NCBI RefSeq assembly: GCF_047553015.1
Contig: NZ_CP180212.1
Location: 186,001 to 250,000 of the forward strand
From: Carnobacterium_A sp047553015
Lineage (GTDB): Bacteria; Bacillota; Bacilli; Lactobacillales; Carnobacteriaceae
Direction of reading: 5' to 3'
Length of the DNA stretch: 64,000 bases
Part shown: piece by piece, positions 18,451-27,092 of the stretch
How positions within the stretch are numbered: the stretch's first letter is position 1
Layout: every line of letters begins with the position of its first letter
Notes under the pieces: generated by a model
Told to the model about the DNA's origin: nothing
Database searches by the model: none
The model's input: the letters and a program-made list of their open reading frames with translations, nothing else
Program-made: the position numbers and the translations under genes

Positions 18451-18987
18451 ATGAGCGAAGAAACGAAACAGATTTATTATGGAAAATTATTGAATCAAAA
18501 ATGGCCAATCTATCTTGCTGCAACAGACAAAGGAATCTGTTTTGTGGGTTCTTTAAATGGAGGGAAAACAGAATTAAACGAATGGCTAAAAAAAATAAAT
18601 GCTATTGATTTAGCAAAACATAATCCAGATAAACTAGCTTATTGTGTCAACCAATTAGAAGAATACTTTAAAGGTGAAAGAACACATTTTCATTTGCCAC
18701 TAGACATAAAAGGAACGCCCTTTCAAGAAAAGGTCTGGGCAGAACTGTTGAATATTCCTTATGGAGGAACACTAACTTATGGAGAATTAGCAAAAAGAAT
18801 AGGAAATCCTCGAGCTTCTCGAGCTGTAGGAACAGCTATTGGAAAAAATCCTTTATTGATTCTCATTCCTTGTCATCGAGTTAGTCATAAAAATGGCCAA
18901 GTATCAGGTTATCGTGGTCCAATAAATATGAAAGTCGATTTATTAGCTTTGGAAAAACAAAAAAGAAAAAGCTTGATAGTAAAGTAA
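18451..18987 (+). CDS. ogt: Methylated-DNA--protein-cysteine S-methyltransferase (Ogt type)
   Basis: 178 residues from ATG 18451, with AAAGGAGAAGG upstream; an earlier ATG at 18430 precedes that site. The C-terminal domain has the acceptor cysteine in IPCHRVSHKNG, the helix-turn-helix TYGELAKRIGNPRASRAVG with the Arg finger, and GYRGPINMK. It repairs O6-methylguanine by irreversible methyl transfer to the cysteine. It is divergent from birA and followed by the zinc lipoprotein gene; no adaptive-response partner is present. Confidence 0.93.
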   Translation: MSEETKQIYYGKLLNQKWPIYLAATDKGICFVGSLNGGKTELNEWLKKINAIDLAKHNPDKLAYCVNQLEEYFKGERTHFHLPLDIKGTPFQEKVWAELLNIPYGGTLTYGELAKRIGNPRASRAVGTAIGKNPLLILIPCHRVSHKNGQVSGYRGPINMKVDLLALEKQKRKSLIVK

Positions 18988-19011
18988 CTGTTTATTTTCT
19001 TTCAAAAAAAG

Positions 19012-19059
19012 TTGCAATAAGGATAGAAATAAGGTATCTTTAAAACGTAACAATTACGA
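19012..19059 (+). promoter_or_regulatory. Promoter with Zur-like operator for the zinc lipoprotein gene
   Basis: TTGCAA at 19012-19017, 17-bp spacer, TATCTT at 19035-19040. Immediately downstream ACGTAACAATTACGA (19045-19059) is an inverted repeat close to the Bacillus Zur box TCGTAATNATTACGA. Repression under zinc sufficiency is the expected outcome. Confidence 0.65.
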
Positions 19060-19116
19060 TTTGAGACTGAAAGATAAATCGCTATTGTATCAAAAAAATA
19101 GGAGTTGAAGTAACTT

Positions 19117-20073
19117 ATGAAGAAAATTAAACGTTTGGCTATCCCAATATTAGGAGTACTATTTTTACTCTTATTAAGTGCTTGTGGAAATACAGATTCT
19201 GAGGTAGAAAAAAGCAATCAAGTAGGAAAAAAAGTGAAAATCGTAACAACTTTTTACCCCATATATGACTTCACAAAAAACATTGTGCAAGATAATGCAG
19301 AAATCTCGATGTTAATCCCGGCAGGAACAGAGTCACATGGGTTCGAACCTAGTGCAAAAGTGGTTGCTGCTATTCAAGATGCAGACGTATTTATTTACAA
19401 TAGTGATGAGATGGAAACGTGGGTACCTGGTACACTTGAAGCGATTGATACAACTAAAGTAACAGTCATAAATGCAAGTGAAGGAATAGAATTTATAGAA
19501 AAAGAAGAGTCTAAAGAAGATGAAGAACCTGGCGAAGAAGAACATTCCCATGCTATTGATCCTCACGTTTGGTTGAGTCCGGTATTGGCTCAAGCTGAAG
19601 TGAAAACTATTCAAATGGGTCTGGCAAAAGCAGATAAAGAGAATGCTGCACTTTATCAAAAGAATGCTGAGAAATATACTCAAGAATTAACAGAGTTGGA
19701 TCAAGAATTTAAAGCAGCATTTGAAAATGCTGAAAATAGAACATTTGTTACACAACATGCAGCATTTGCGTATTTAGCTAAACAGTATGACTTAACTCAA
19801 GTTTCAATATCAGGTCTATCTTCTGAAACAGAACCAAGTCCAGCTAAATTAGCTGAATTATCAAACTATGCTAAAAAAAATAACATTAACTATATTTATT
19901 TTGAAAATAATGCGTCTTCAAAAATAGCAGAAACATTAGCAGCAGAAGCAGACATAGAACTAGCTGTTTTAGATCCGATCGAAGGAGTGTCACAAAAAGA
20001 ACAAGATGCTGGAGTGGACTACATCCAAGTGATGAAAAATAACCTTGAATCATTGAAAAAAAGTATTCAATAA
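19117..20073 (+). CDS. Zinc/manganese ABC-transporter substrate-binding lipoprotein (ZnuA/AdcA family)
   Basis: 318 residues. Lipoprotein signal with lipobox LLSACG, then the cluster A-I fold: SHGFEPS (first His ligand), an acidic stretch ending in EEHSHAIDPHVW (His-containing metal loop), HAAFAYLAKQYD (further His) and YFENNASSK. The short His-poor acidic loop and the Zur-like promoter favour zinc. Unlike full AdcA proteins it lacks the ZinT domain. The cognate ATPase and permease genes are not nearby. Confidence 0.88.
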   Translation: MKKIKRLAIPILGVLFLLLLSACGNTDSEVEKSNQVGKKVKIVTTFYPIYDFTKNIVQDNAEISMLIPAGTESHGFEPSAKVVAAIQDADVFIYNSDEMETWVPGTLEAIDTTKVTVINASEGIEFIEKEESKEDEEPGEEEHSHAIDPHVWLSPVLAQAEVKTIQMGLAKADKENAALYQKNAEKYTQELTELDQEFKAAFENAENRTFVTQHAAFAYLAKQYDLTQVSISGLSSETEPSPAKLAELSNYAKKNNINYIYFENNASSKIAETLAAEADIELAVLDPIEGVSQKEQDAGVDYIQVMKNNLESLKKSIQ

Positions 20074-20416
20074 GAAAAACAGATAGACCGCTAGAAGGTA
20101 GTCGTTAACTAAGAAACGTGCAAAACTAGTTTATGAAGTTTGATTAATCTCTTTCGTCTTTTTTGATGCATTGTCTTATTTGGATACTGTTTCTTAGGAT
20201 GATTACAGGAAGAAAAATAGTCTTTGATTTTGTTCATATTGATCTAGTATAATGTTGAAGTGTATAAGAAGAACTTAAAGATTAGACTTAGAAAGTATGG
20301 ATATAAAAAGAAAAAAGAGTAGATCCAACCATACTGTTTTGAATGAAATGAACAAGCCCTCTATTTAATCAGGATAGAGGGCTTTTTATACAGTAGTTAT
20401 TTTTAATAAGAACGTT
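20074..20416. other. Intergenic stretch, 343 bp
   Basis: No convincing gene in any frame. The only structure is the hairpin at 20354-20388; the 20100-20300 part contains no ribosome site followed by an open frame. Confidence 0.5.
20354..20388. terminator. Bidirectional terminator
   Basis: AAGCCCTCTAT / ATAGAGGGCTT hairpin with T run on the plus strand; it also lies just past the 3' end of the convergent phosphoesterase gene. Confidence 0.8.
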
Positions 20417-21247
20417 TTATTTTGTTTTTAAGGTAATAATGACTAGTTCAGGAGTATTATTTATTCTGATTGGTATAATAGAATTACCAAGTCCTCTACT
20501 AACAACCATTTTTGTGTTTTTCTTGCTATGTAGCCCTTCTGTGTATTTTGGGAAAAACCCTTGATTAGGAGCTACAAGTCCCCCTATGAATGGAATCCTC
20601 ACTTGTCCACCATGTGCGTGACCGGCTAGCACTAAATTAACGCCAGCAGCGACATACTGCTCGAATTGTTCTGGTCTATGGCTTAAAACGATAGTAAAGA
20701 ACTCTTTTTCTAACAGTTCGGTTAATTTAGTGCGAGTTCTTGCTCCTTGGATACCATAGTCATTCTCTCTTTCAAAAAAATCTGGATCTTGGATACCTGA
20801 GATGTGTATTTTATTCTTTTCTTTTTCTATAAAGACAGACTTATCGTCCATCATCATTACTTTTGCACTTTTTAGTTTTCCTTCTAAAACAGCATAATTT
20901 TCGATCCATGCTTCATGATTTCCAGTTACGTAATAGATGGGAGCTAGTTTATTAGCTTCCTCTATAAATTGCATAGCTTGATCAAAATTAGTATGTGAAG
21001 AGTCAATCAAATCCCCAGTAATGGTTATGACATCAGGTTTTTCTGCTTTGATTTTTTTGATTAATGTTTGTCCCCATTGACGATTGTGTAAATCTGATAC
21101 TTCTGCAATTTTGAAGCCTGAAAAATCAGAGGGTATTTTTTTATTTTCAATTTCAAAATAACTAGTTGCAATAGTCAAATTTGTCCACATTACCCAAAAA
21201 ATAAAAACAAAGATAAAAGTGGCAATGAGTAGTATTTTTCTTTTCAT
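20417..21247 (-). CDS. Membrane-anchored metallophosphoesterase (YkuE-like)
   Basis: 276 residues. One N-terminal membrane helix, then the calcineurin-like core with all metal motifs: AEVSDLHNRQWG, TGDLIDS, VTGNHEAW, VLSHRPEQF and LAGHAHGGQVRIP. YkuE-type proteins act at the outer face of the membrane; a role on lipid-linked phosphate substrates is reported for relatives such as LpxH/YkuE, but the substrate here is open. AAGGAGG precedes the ATG. Single gene, facing the zinc lipoprotein gene. Confidence 0.88.
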   Translation of the reverse strand: MKRKILLIATFIFVFIFWVMWTNLTIATSYFEIENKKIPSDFSGFKIAEVSDLHNRQWGQTLIKKIKAEKPDVITITGDLIDSSHTNFDQAMQFIEEANKLAPIYYVTGNHEAWIENYAVLEGKLKSAKVMMMDDKSVFIEKEKNKIHISGIQDPDFFERENDYGIQGARTRTKLTELLEKEFFTIVLSHRPEQFEQYVAAGVNLVLAGHAHGGQVRIPFIGGLVAPNQGFFPKYTEGLHSKKNTKMVVSRGLGNSIIPIRINNTPELVIITLKTK

Positions 21248-21584
21248 TAAAGTCCTCCTTGTTTTAGGTGAATTGTATGAATAGACTATTCATGTACCAT
21301 GACCCAATAGGTTTCTTTTAGTTTACCTTTTCATTCCCTTTTTTCCAACCATCCTTTTCATATAATTCCATCATTTTCTAATTTTTTAGGGTTAGTGATT
21401 TATTTTATGGAGGTATAAACAAGCTGACGGTTGATACCTTAATCTGAAACATCAGGAAGAATAATAAATTGTGTATAAAATTGTCTGGTAAACTATTTGT
21501 ATAGTGTATAGAATTCGGAAATAAGCTAGCTTTTTATTTAAATCAAGGGTATAGTTATTTTAAATTTAAATGGAGGCGTTATTT

Positions 21585-21927
21585 TTGAAAAAAAACTATC
21601 TTTATTTCTATTGGCACTAGTTATCCTTTTACTAGTAAATTTTCTTATAAATAAATCGAAGTAGGTTAAAATGCTTAGCTTAGTGAATGTTTCAGGAACT
21701 ACATATGTTTTAACAAGTGAACCGTATAAAGAATCTTTACAATCAGATAAGATTTATCTTGTTAAAAAAAGATAGATCGATATAGCTATCCCGAAAATGA
21801 CTTAGAATCGAATGATCTGGAAGTAGGAACTGAAATCTATTTACCAAAAAAATCAAAAGAATCCATTATTGGGTGTAAAAAAGAGGGTAGCTCATATGTT
21901 GCAAGGGAAAATTTAACTGGTGAATAA
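21585..21927 (+). pseudogene. Decayed gene for a small secreted or membrane protein
   Basis: TTG 21585 follows ATGGAGGCG. The reading frame slips at the A run: the shifted frame gives a signal-like helix KKLSLFLLALVILLLVNFL, then a stop; further pieces read SLVNVSGTTYVLTSEP and YSYPENDLESNDLEVGTEIY, ending at TAA 21927. The parts read like one protein of about 105 residues broken by a frameshift and at least two stops. Family not recognised. The flanks (21248-21584 and 21928-22160) contain nothing else I can support. Confidence 0.45.
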
Positions 21928-22167
21928 AAAATAAGTTTACCAATAGGAATAACTAGTGTTGAAAACGCACTGAAATGAGTATCTGGTAATAAGTTAATAA
22001 GTTGCTTTATGTGAATGAGAACGTTAGGCTTAGTTAAAATAGGATGTATACTAGCAATCTACCAGAGAACTGAGCTATCTAAGAGAACTTAACAAGTTAA
22101 ACTATTTATAGCGTACCAGACGTCCTTAATAGATATTTTTTAAAAGGAGAATAGAGGAGGAATGGGT

Positions 22168-22371
22168 GTGAAAATAATGAAAATAGCAGTTCATTTATTT
22201 GCAATTGTACTGCTGATTTATCTTGGATTTGCCTATATCGCACAGGTTAGATATGATGGCAGCGTGTTATGGATACCTGGTATATTATTCTTTTTTGGTA
22301 TTTGTTTTAATTGGTATGTTTATATTAGGTTAGTTAATAGATTAAGTAAGGATAAAGAAAATAGAGGATAG
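22168..22371 (+). CDS. Small membrane protein, two helices
   Basis: 67 residues from GTG 22168, eight bases after GAGGAGG; the ATG at 22162 is too close to that site. Two hydrophobic helices (about residues 6-24 and 33-53) joined by a short polar turn, basic C-terminus. Not recognised. It belongs to a patch of small membrane genes from 22.1 to 23.7 kb. Confidence 0.6.
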   Translation: MKIMKIAVHLFAIVLLIYLGFAYIAQVRYDGSVLWIPGILFFFGICFNWYVYIRLVNRLSKDKENRG

Positions 22372-22528
22372 AATATAAAGTGGAGATCTCGAATCCTATT
22401 TGAACAGAGGTCATAAGAATTTTTAGATACAATAAAGGTACATGAAAACTTATTCCTTACTTTGACAAGCATACCGCGAATGGTAAGTGTATAAAGAGAG
22501 AGTTTTTTATTAATAAGGAGGATTTTTG

Positions 22529-22762
22529 ATGAAGGAAAATAAGGTAAGCATGGATCAAGAATCTGTAAAAGTTATTATTTTTATCATACTATCTTACATA
22601 GTACCACTTGTAGGAATAGGATTTTCACTATATATATTAACTCATTCCAATATGAAAAATTATAGTGGATGGATTAAACCACTAGCACTCCTTTCTTTAG
22701 TTATCCAGATTTTAACTATTTTAAGCGCAATAATAGGTGTAATAACATTTGTAACTATCTAA
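22529..22762 (+). CDS. Small membrane protein, two helices
   Basis: 77 residues from ATG 22529, seven bases after AAGGAGG. A 12-residue polar head (MKENKVSMDQES) is followed by two helices separated by HSNMKNYSGWIKP. Resembles generic DUF4064-type small membrane proteins but I cannot name it with confidence. Confidence 0.65.
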   Translation: MKENKVSMDQESVKVIIFIILSYIVPLVGIGFSLYILTHSNMKNYSGWIKPLALLSLVIQILTILSAIIGVITFVTI

Positions 22763-22926
22763 ATGTAGACTAAATCAACAAGTAAAGTTAGGTGAAAAAA
22801 ACAGTAACTAATAGATGAAATCATATGAAAACAGTTGCTTGCTAAAACCATAGAATCAACGTCTTTAAGCTGTAAATATGAGGGGGATATGTTTTATTTT
22901 TGATAAATGATTAGGAGGTAAAAATT

Positions 22927-23517
22927 ATGAATAAAAAGGCTTTGATTATTGTTGATGTGCAGAATGATTTCTGCGAAGGTGGTGCTCTTGGTGTGACTGG
23001 AGGACGTGAAGTAGCCAAGAATGTGGTTAGCTATATTGATCGGTTCTCTGAAAATTATTCGTTAGTTATTGGTACTCGTGACTTTCATGAGTCTGACAAT
23101 GATAATGGTGGGCACTTCGCAACACTACCTGCTGAGCCTGATTTCATGGACACATGGCCAGTTCACTGTGTTCAAGAAACTGAGGGCGTAGAGTATGCAA
23201 ATATGGAGATTCGAAAAATGGTTGATTGCCATATCATCAAGGGTATGGGTCGCCCGGACTATAGTGGATTTCAAGGAGTGACTGAAGAAACGGGTGTTTC
23301 TCTAGAAGACACGCTCCATTCGTTTGACATCACAGAAGTTGATATTGTTGGGATTGCTACTGATCACTGCGTTAAGGCGACTGCTATGGACGCACTGGCT
23401 GCTGGGTTCAAAGTGTCGGTTATTGCCAGTCTCACTGCTGCTGTCAGTGATGGTGAGGGAGCCTTGATTGAGATGGTTGCAGCTGGAATCAATATCTTAC
23501 ACTTTGAAAATGATTAA
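22927..23517 (+). CDS. pncA: Nicotinamidase PncA (isochorismatase-like hydrolase)
   Basis: 196 residues. Catalytic triad residues are visible: Asp in VDVQNDFCEGG (about residue 10), Lys in HIIKGMGRPDYSGFQG, and Cys in TDHCVKATAMDA (about residue 147). The metal-site region is GTRDFHESDNDNGGHF. It deamidates nicotinamide to nicotinate for NAD salvage. AGGAGG precedes the ATG. Base composition is clearly G+C-richer than its neighbours and wording such as EGGALGVTGGREVA is like actinobacterial PncA, so acquisition by transfer is likely (inference). Confidence 0.92.
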   Translation: MNKKALIIVDVQNDFCEGGALGVTGGREVAKNVVSYIDRFSENYSLVIGTRDFHESDNDNGGHFATLPAEPDFMDTWPVHCVQETEGVEYANMEIRKMVDCHIIKGMGRPDYSGFQGVTEETGVSLEDTLHSFDITEVDIVGIATDHCVKATAMDALAAGFKVSVIASLTAAVSDGEGALIEMVAAGINILHFEND

Positions 23518-23731
23518 TCAGTTTATCAACGGAAGATTCCCTTTAAAAATGATAATTTTAGTTGCTTTATCCGTACTTTTTATTTTAGGATTAATCCTGT
23601 TAATAAGTGGGATTAAAATGAACTATAAAAATAAATCAGCGAAGTTTCTTAGTCTTATTTTAGGAATAGTGCTTATTTTAACGACAATTTTAGGTGCGTT
23701 AGGGGTTGTGCTATTTGGTTTCAATTCTTAA
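23510..23731 (+). CDS. Small membrane protein overlapping pncA
   Basis: 73 residues from ATG 23510, overlapping the last 8 bases of pncA. Two helices (about residues 14-32 and 44-70). The overlap and the lack of another start suggest coupled translation with pncA. Family not recognised; base use is AT-rich like the host and unlike pncA, so the junction may mark the edge of the transferred piece. Confidence 0.55.
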   Translation: MINQFINGRFPLKMIILVALSVLFILGLILLISGIKMNYKNKSAKFLSLILGIVLILTTILGALGVVLFGFNS

Positions 23732-24178
23732 TAAAAATAGCATGAAGAAAGAGCGAAATACTATCTGTAAACAGTAAAATTGATGCATCCAATAAGATGA
23801 AATCGTACACTAAGAATCCTTTAATTAGAGGATTCTTTTTTTACAGTACCCTCAATGATAAAGTCGTTTACTAAACAACTAAAATCAAACAGGTGCTTTA
23901 TGAAAGAAAAAACAGGCTATCGGTTACAGTTACACTAACTAAGCGTGCCTACTCCTATTAATAGCTGATTCAAAGTGAAAGTATGACTAAATGTACTCTC
24001 AATTAAATCTGTATCTTTTTGTCTAATGTGTGGTTAAATTGGCTAGTTTTTTATGGTAGACTAATAATTGTCGTAAGCAACCATCTTTGATTTATAAAAC
24101 AAAACAATAAAAGCCTAAGTACTTTCACACAGTAAAGGTTGCTTTTTACTGAATGAATAAGTTAGAAAGGACTAGAAA
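23732..24178. other. Intergenic stretch, 447 bp
   Basis: Contains the terminator at 23812-23843 and, near 24070-24150, AGCAACC paired at a distance with GGTTGCT followed by a T run, a weak leader-hairpin candidate. No open frame with a ribosome site. Confidence 0.4.
23812..23843 (+). terminator. Intrinsic terminator
   Basis: AAGAATCCT / AGGATTCTT hairpin followed by T residues. Confidence 0.8.
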
Positions 24179-25465
24179 ATGAAAAGAATAACGAGTTATT
24201 ATTGGCTGCCTAGTCTAGTAGGCGTACTTTTATTTATCAGCCCAGTTCCAGCAGTCTACGCGCAAGATAATAGTTTAATCATACAAAAAAATGAGTCAAT
24301 CCAAACTAAACCCTTTGAAATAACGGATATATATGAAAATACGTTGATTTATACTGGCGAGATAGCTCCAGAATTAACAGTATCCTTTAGTGTTGAAAAT
24401 CAAGAAGAGAGAATAGAAATCCCTATTTCCTCCAGTGGAAAATACATTATTGATTTTAGCCAATATAAAATTAAAGCTGGAGACAGCCTTATTTTCTTTG
24501 TTAGTGGAAATGAAACGGTAGACTATGAAGAACAAATTGAAAAAATTATTTTAGAAAAAGAGATTGGAAAAGAAATCATCCTTTCGCAAGAAGAGACACT
24601 AGAAGAAAAAGAATTTAAAAAAGCTACAACATTATCTGATATTCATATTGATACAAGGCGATTTAGTGGCAAAACAGCTTTAAAATCAGCTATTTATTTG
24701 ATTAAAGACGGAGAGTTAACCAAGCCTGTTTATTCAGATTCAATTACTGGCGAATTTATTTGGGAATTTGATGAAAGTTTAGTAGAACGAAATGAGGGAG
24801 AGGTTCTTCAGTTTGTATTTGTATCTGATGGCATGGTGATAGTAGTAGAAAAAACACTTTTAAAACCTACGTTGGAATGGGAAATGAGAGCCGCTGAAAT
24901 AAGAGAAAAGACACGATTACCCGATTTACACCAAGAGATGAAGACCTATCAAGGCAAGACTATTCCGCTTGTTAAAGTAGAAGTGTCTTTTTTAGATCAA
25001 GAACTGACTGAAGTTTATTCAGACAAGAAGGGAGAATTTGTACTCAATGGCCAATTGTTTTCTGCTATACCTGTTGGAGGGTCAATTGTTTTTAAACTAA
25101 CAGATAATAAAGGTGTTTTTATTTCTATCGAAAAAATACTATTACCTGAAAAAGAACAAATAGAAACAGAAGAGTCGGAGTTGGATACTAAGCCAAAAGA
25201 CGAAAGCGATAGCCAACAACCTGCCATTGAAAATAAGTTGCCAGAAGTTTCCGTAAAAGAAGATCAGTTTATTGAAGTTCCTACCTCAAAAGATTCAGCA
25301 GTAGAGGCAATGACTGTTGATTCAGAATCTGAATCATTAGAAAAAGCAACACGTACAGATCTTTCATCAGAAAAAGAGCCGGTTGAAGAGAGTGATTTTG
25401 CTATTCTAGTAACAATTATTTTAATAGGCACAATAACGATGTCAGGATTTTTGTATAAGTATTAA
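24179..25465 (+). CDS. Secreted membrane-anchored protein with bacterial Ig-like repeats
   Basis: 428 residues. Signal peptide with likely cleavage after AVYA (about residue 28). Three Ig-like modules of about 80 residues follow (about 45-125, 150-225, 245-325); they share wording such as LSDIHIDTRRFSGKT against LPDLHQEMKTYQGKT, showing internal duplication. Next is an acidic Glu/Ser/Lys linker (about 330-400), then one hydrophobic helix and a very short tail GFLYKY. There is no LPXTG motif, so it is held by the C-terminal helix rather than by sortase. Likely cell-surface adhesin or spacer; no function assigned. Confidence 0.72.
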   Translation: MKRITSYYWLPSLVGVLLFISPVPAVYAQDNSLIIQKNESIQTKPFEITDIYENTLIYTGEIAPELTVSFSVENQEERIEIPISSSGKYIIDFSQYKIKAGDSLIFFVSGNETVDYEEQIEKIILEKEIGKEIILSQEETLEEKEFKKATTLSDIHIDTRRFSGKTALKSAIYLIKDGELTKPVYSDSITGEFIWEFDESLVERNEGEVLQFVFVSDGMVIVVEKTLLKPTLEWEMRAAEIREKTRLPDLHQEMKTYQGKTIPLVKVEVSFLDQELTEVYSDKKGEFVLNGQLFSAIPVGGSIVFKLTDNKGVFISIEKILLPEKEQIETEESELDTKPKDESDSQQPAIENKLPEVSVKEDQFIEVPTSKDSAVEAMTVDSESESLEKATRTDLSSEKEPVEESDFAILVTIILIGTITMSGFLYKY

Positions 25466-25480
25466 TAAGGAATAGTGGAA

Positions 25481-25516
25481 AAACGGATTAGACGTATAGT
25501 CTTATCCGTTTTTTAT
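25481..25516 (+). terminator. Intrinsic terminator after the Ig-like protein
   Basis: AACGGATTAGAC / GTCTTATCCGTT hairpin followed by TTTTTT. Confidence 0.8.
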
Positions 25517-25642
25517 TATTCGTTCGTTCTATTGTAGTCAAAAAACCTATCTTTAACTAAAATCAATTGGCTAGTAACAAAAGTAAATTAAATTAAAAAA
25601 CGGAAGATAAAAACTTTTTTATAGTAATTATTCGTTTTTAAG

Positions 25643-25672
25643 TTGACTTACCCTTTATTTCTCACTTATAAT
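25643..25672 (+). promoter_or_regulatory. Promoter of guaD-xanthine permease
   Basis: TTGACT (25643-25648), 18-bp spacer, TATAAT (25667-25672). No purine riboswitch sequence is present between it and guaD. Confidence 0.6.
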
Positions 25673-25710
25673 GAGTTTATAGTAACAAAATACGAATAAA
25701 GGTGAGTTGG

Positions 25711-27075
25711 ATGGATAAAATAGTTAAGATTATAAAAGGAACAGGTTTTTCTAGTATTACCGCTCAAGAAATTGAAATAATGGAAGATTATCTTTATTGT
25801 ATCGATGAAAAAGGGATGATAAAAAAGCGTCTAGCTCCTTCAGATAAACAATATAATCTGTTCCTCCAGGAAGCAAAAGCGCTAGATACTTTAGTAGAAT
25901 TAAAAAAAGGGCAATACTTATTACCAGGATTCATTGATTTACATATCCATGCGCCTCAGTGGGGACAAAGTGGAACAGCACTAGATATCCCGTTACATGA
26001 ATGGCTAAATACGTATACCTTCCCATTAGAATCAAAATTCAAAGATAGTGTCTTTGCTGAAAAAGTTTATTCTCATTTAGTAGACACACTCTTAGCACAT
26101 GGAACAACAACAGGACTTTATTTTGCAACAATCCATGAGGAAGCTAGCTATCAGCTTGCTGAAATCTGCGCAAGAAAGGGACAACGAGGATTAGTTGGGA
26201 AAATTGTTATGGATGACTTAGAACAAAATCCTGATTATTATTGTGATAAAGATACGCAAATAGCTTTGGAAGATACTGAGCGATTTATTAAACGAGTAAA
26301 AGCTTTACAACCTGAAATAAAGCAAGGCGTGTACCCTGTTGTCATCCCTCGCTTTGTTCCTAGCTGTACAGATCGTGCCTTAAAAGGATTAGGTGAATTA
26401 GCCGCAGCTTATGATGTCCATGTAACAAGTCATTGTAGTGAAAGTGATTGGGAGCATGGCTATGTTAAAAATCGATTTGGAAAAAATGATGCACAAGTTT
26501 TAAATGACTTTGGCTTATTAACAGATAAATCTGTTATGGCACATTGCAACTTTTTGAGTGATGCAGATGCTTTGACGTTCAAAGAGCAAGGAACAGCGAT
26601 AGCACATTGCCCAATCTCTAATGCTTACTTTGCAAATAGTGTCATTCCAATTAAAAAATTTCATGATCTTGGAGTAGAAGTTGGGTTAGGAACCGATCTT
26701 TCAGGTGGCTACGATCCAAGTATCTATTCAGCTATTCGTCAAGCAATTATTTCAGCTAGAATGCTAGAAGATGGCGTAGATACAAAGAAATCTCCCGCAG
26801 AACGAAGCGATAAAGAGCCGTCACGTATTACAGCTAAAGAAGCTTTTTATTTTGCAACGGCCGGTGGTGGAGAAAGTTTAAGTCTTCCAATTGGCCGTCT
26901 TGCAGAAAACTATGCATTTGATGCACAAGTAATCGATACGACTATAGCACATGCTTCAATGCCTATTTTTGAAGATTCAGAACCGCTAGAAGATACTTTT
27001 CAAAAGTTACTGTATTTGACAAAACGTGAAAATATCACTTCGGTATGGGTTCAAGGCGAAAAAATAAGAAAATAG
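25711..27075 (+). CDS. guaD: Guanine deaminase GuaD (amidohydrolase type)
   Basis: 454 residues from ATG 25711 with AAAGGTGAG upstream. Zinc ligands: FIDLHIHAPQ (HxH), VTSHCSESDWEHG, MAHCNFLSD and GLGTDLSGGYDPS, all as in guanine deaminases, with the substrate-specific PLHEWLNTYTFPLE segment. It converts guanine to xanthine and ammonia. The next gene, 17 bp downstream, is a xanthine/uracil-type permease, so together they feed purine salvage. Confidence 0.94.
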   Translation: MDKIVKIIKGTGFSSITAQEIEIMEDYLYCIDEKGMIKKRLAPSDKQYNLFLQEAKALDTLVELKKGQYLLPGFIDLHIHAPQWGQSGTALDIPLHEWLNTYTFPLESKFKDSVFAEKVYSHLVDTLLAHGTTTGLYFATIHEEASYQLAEICARKGQRGLVGKIVMDDLEQNPDYYCDKDTQIALEDTERFIKRVKALQPEIKQGVYPVVIPRFVPSCTDRALKGLGELAAAYDVHVTSHCSESDWEHGYVKNRFGKNDAQVLNDFGLLTDKSVMAHCNFLSDADALTFKEQGTAIAHCPISNAYFANSVIPIKKFHDLGVEVGLGTDLSGGYDPSIYSAIRQAIISARMLEDGVDTKKSPAERSDKEPSRITAKEAFYFATAGGGESLSLPIGRLAENYAFDAQVIDTTIAHASMPIFEDSEPLEDTFQKLLYLTKRENITSVWVQGEKIRK

Positions 27076-27092
27076 GGAGATTTGCTTAAGAT

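Noticed and set aside
19333..19683. Minus-strand open frame inside the zinc lipoprotein gene
   Set aside because: A shadow of the real coding frame; no ribosome site, no family likeness.
21248..23731. Prophage or ICE fragment
   Set aside because: Small membrane genes and a decayed gene occur, but no integrase, structural or conjugation gene is visible.
25500..25710. Purine riboswitch before guaD
   Set aside because: The conserved purine-aptamer loop sequences are absent; only a promoter is seen.
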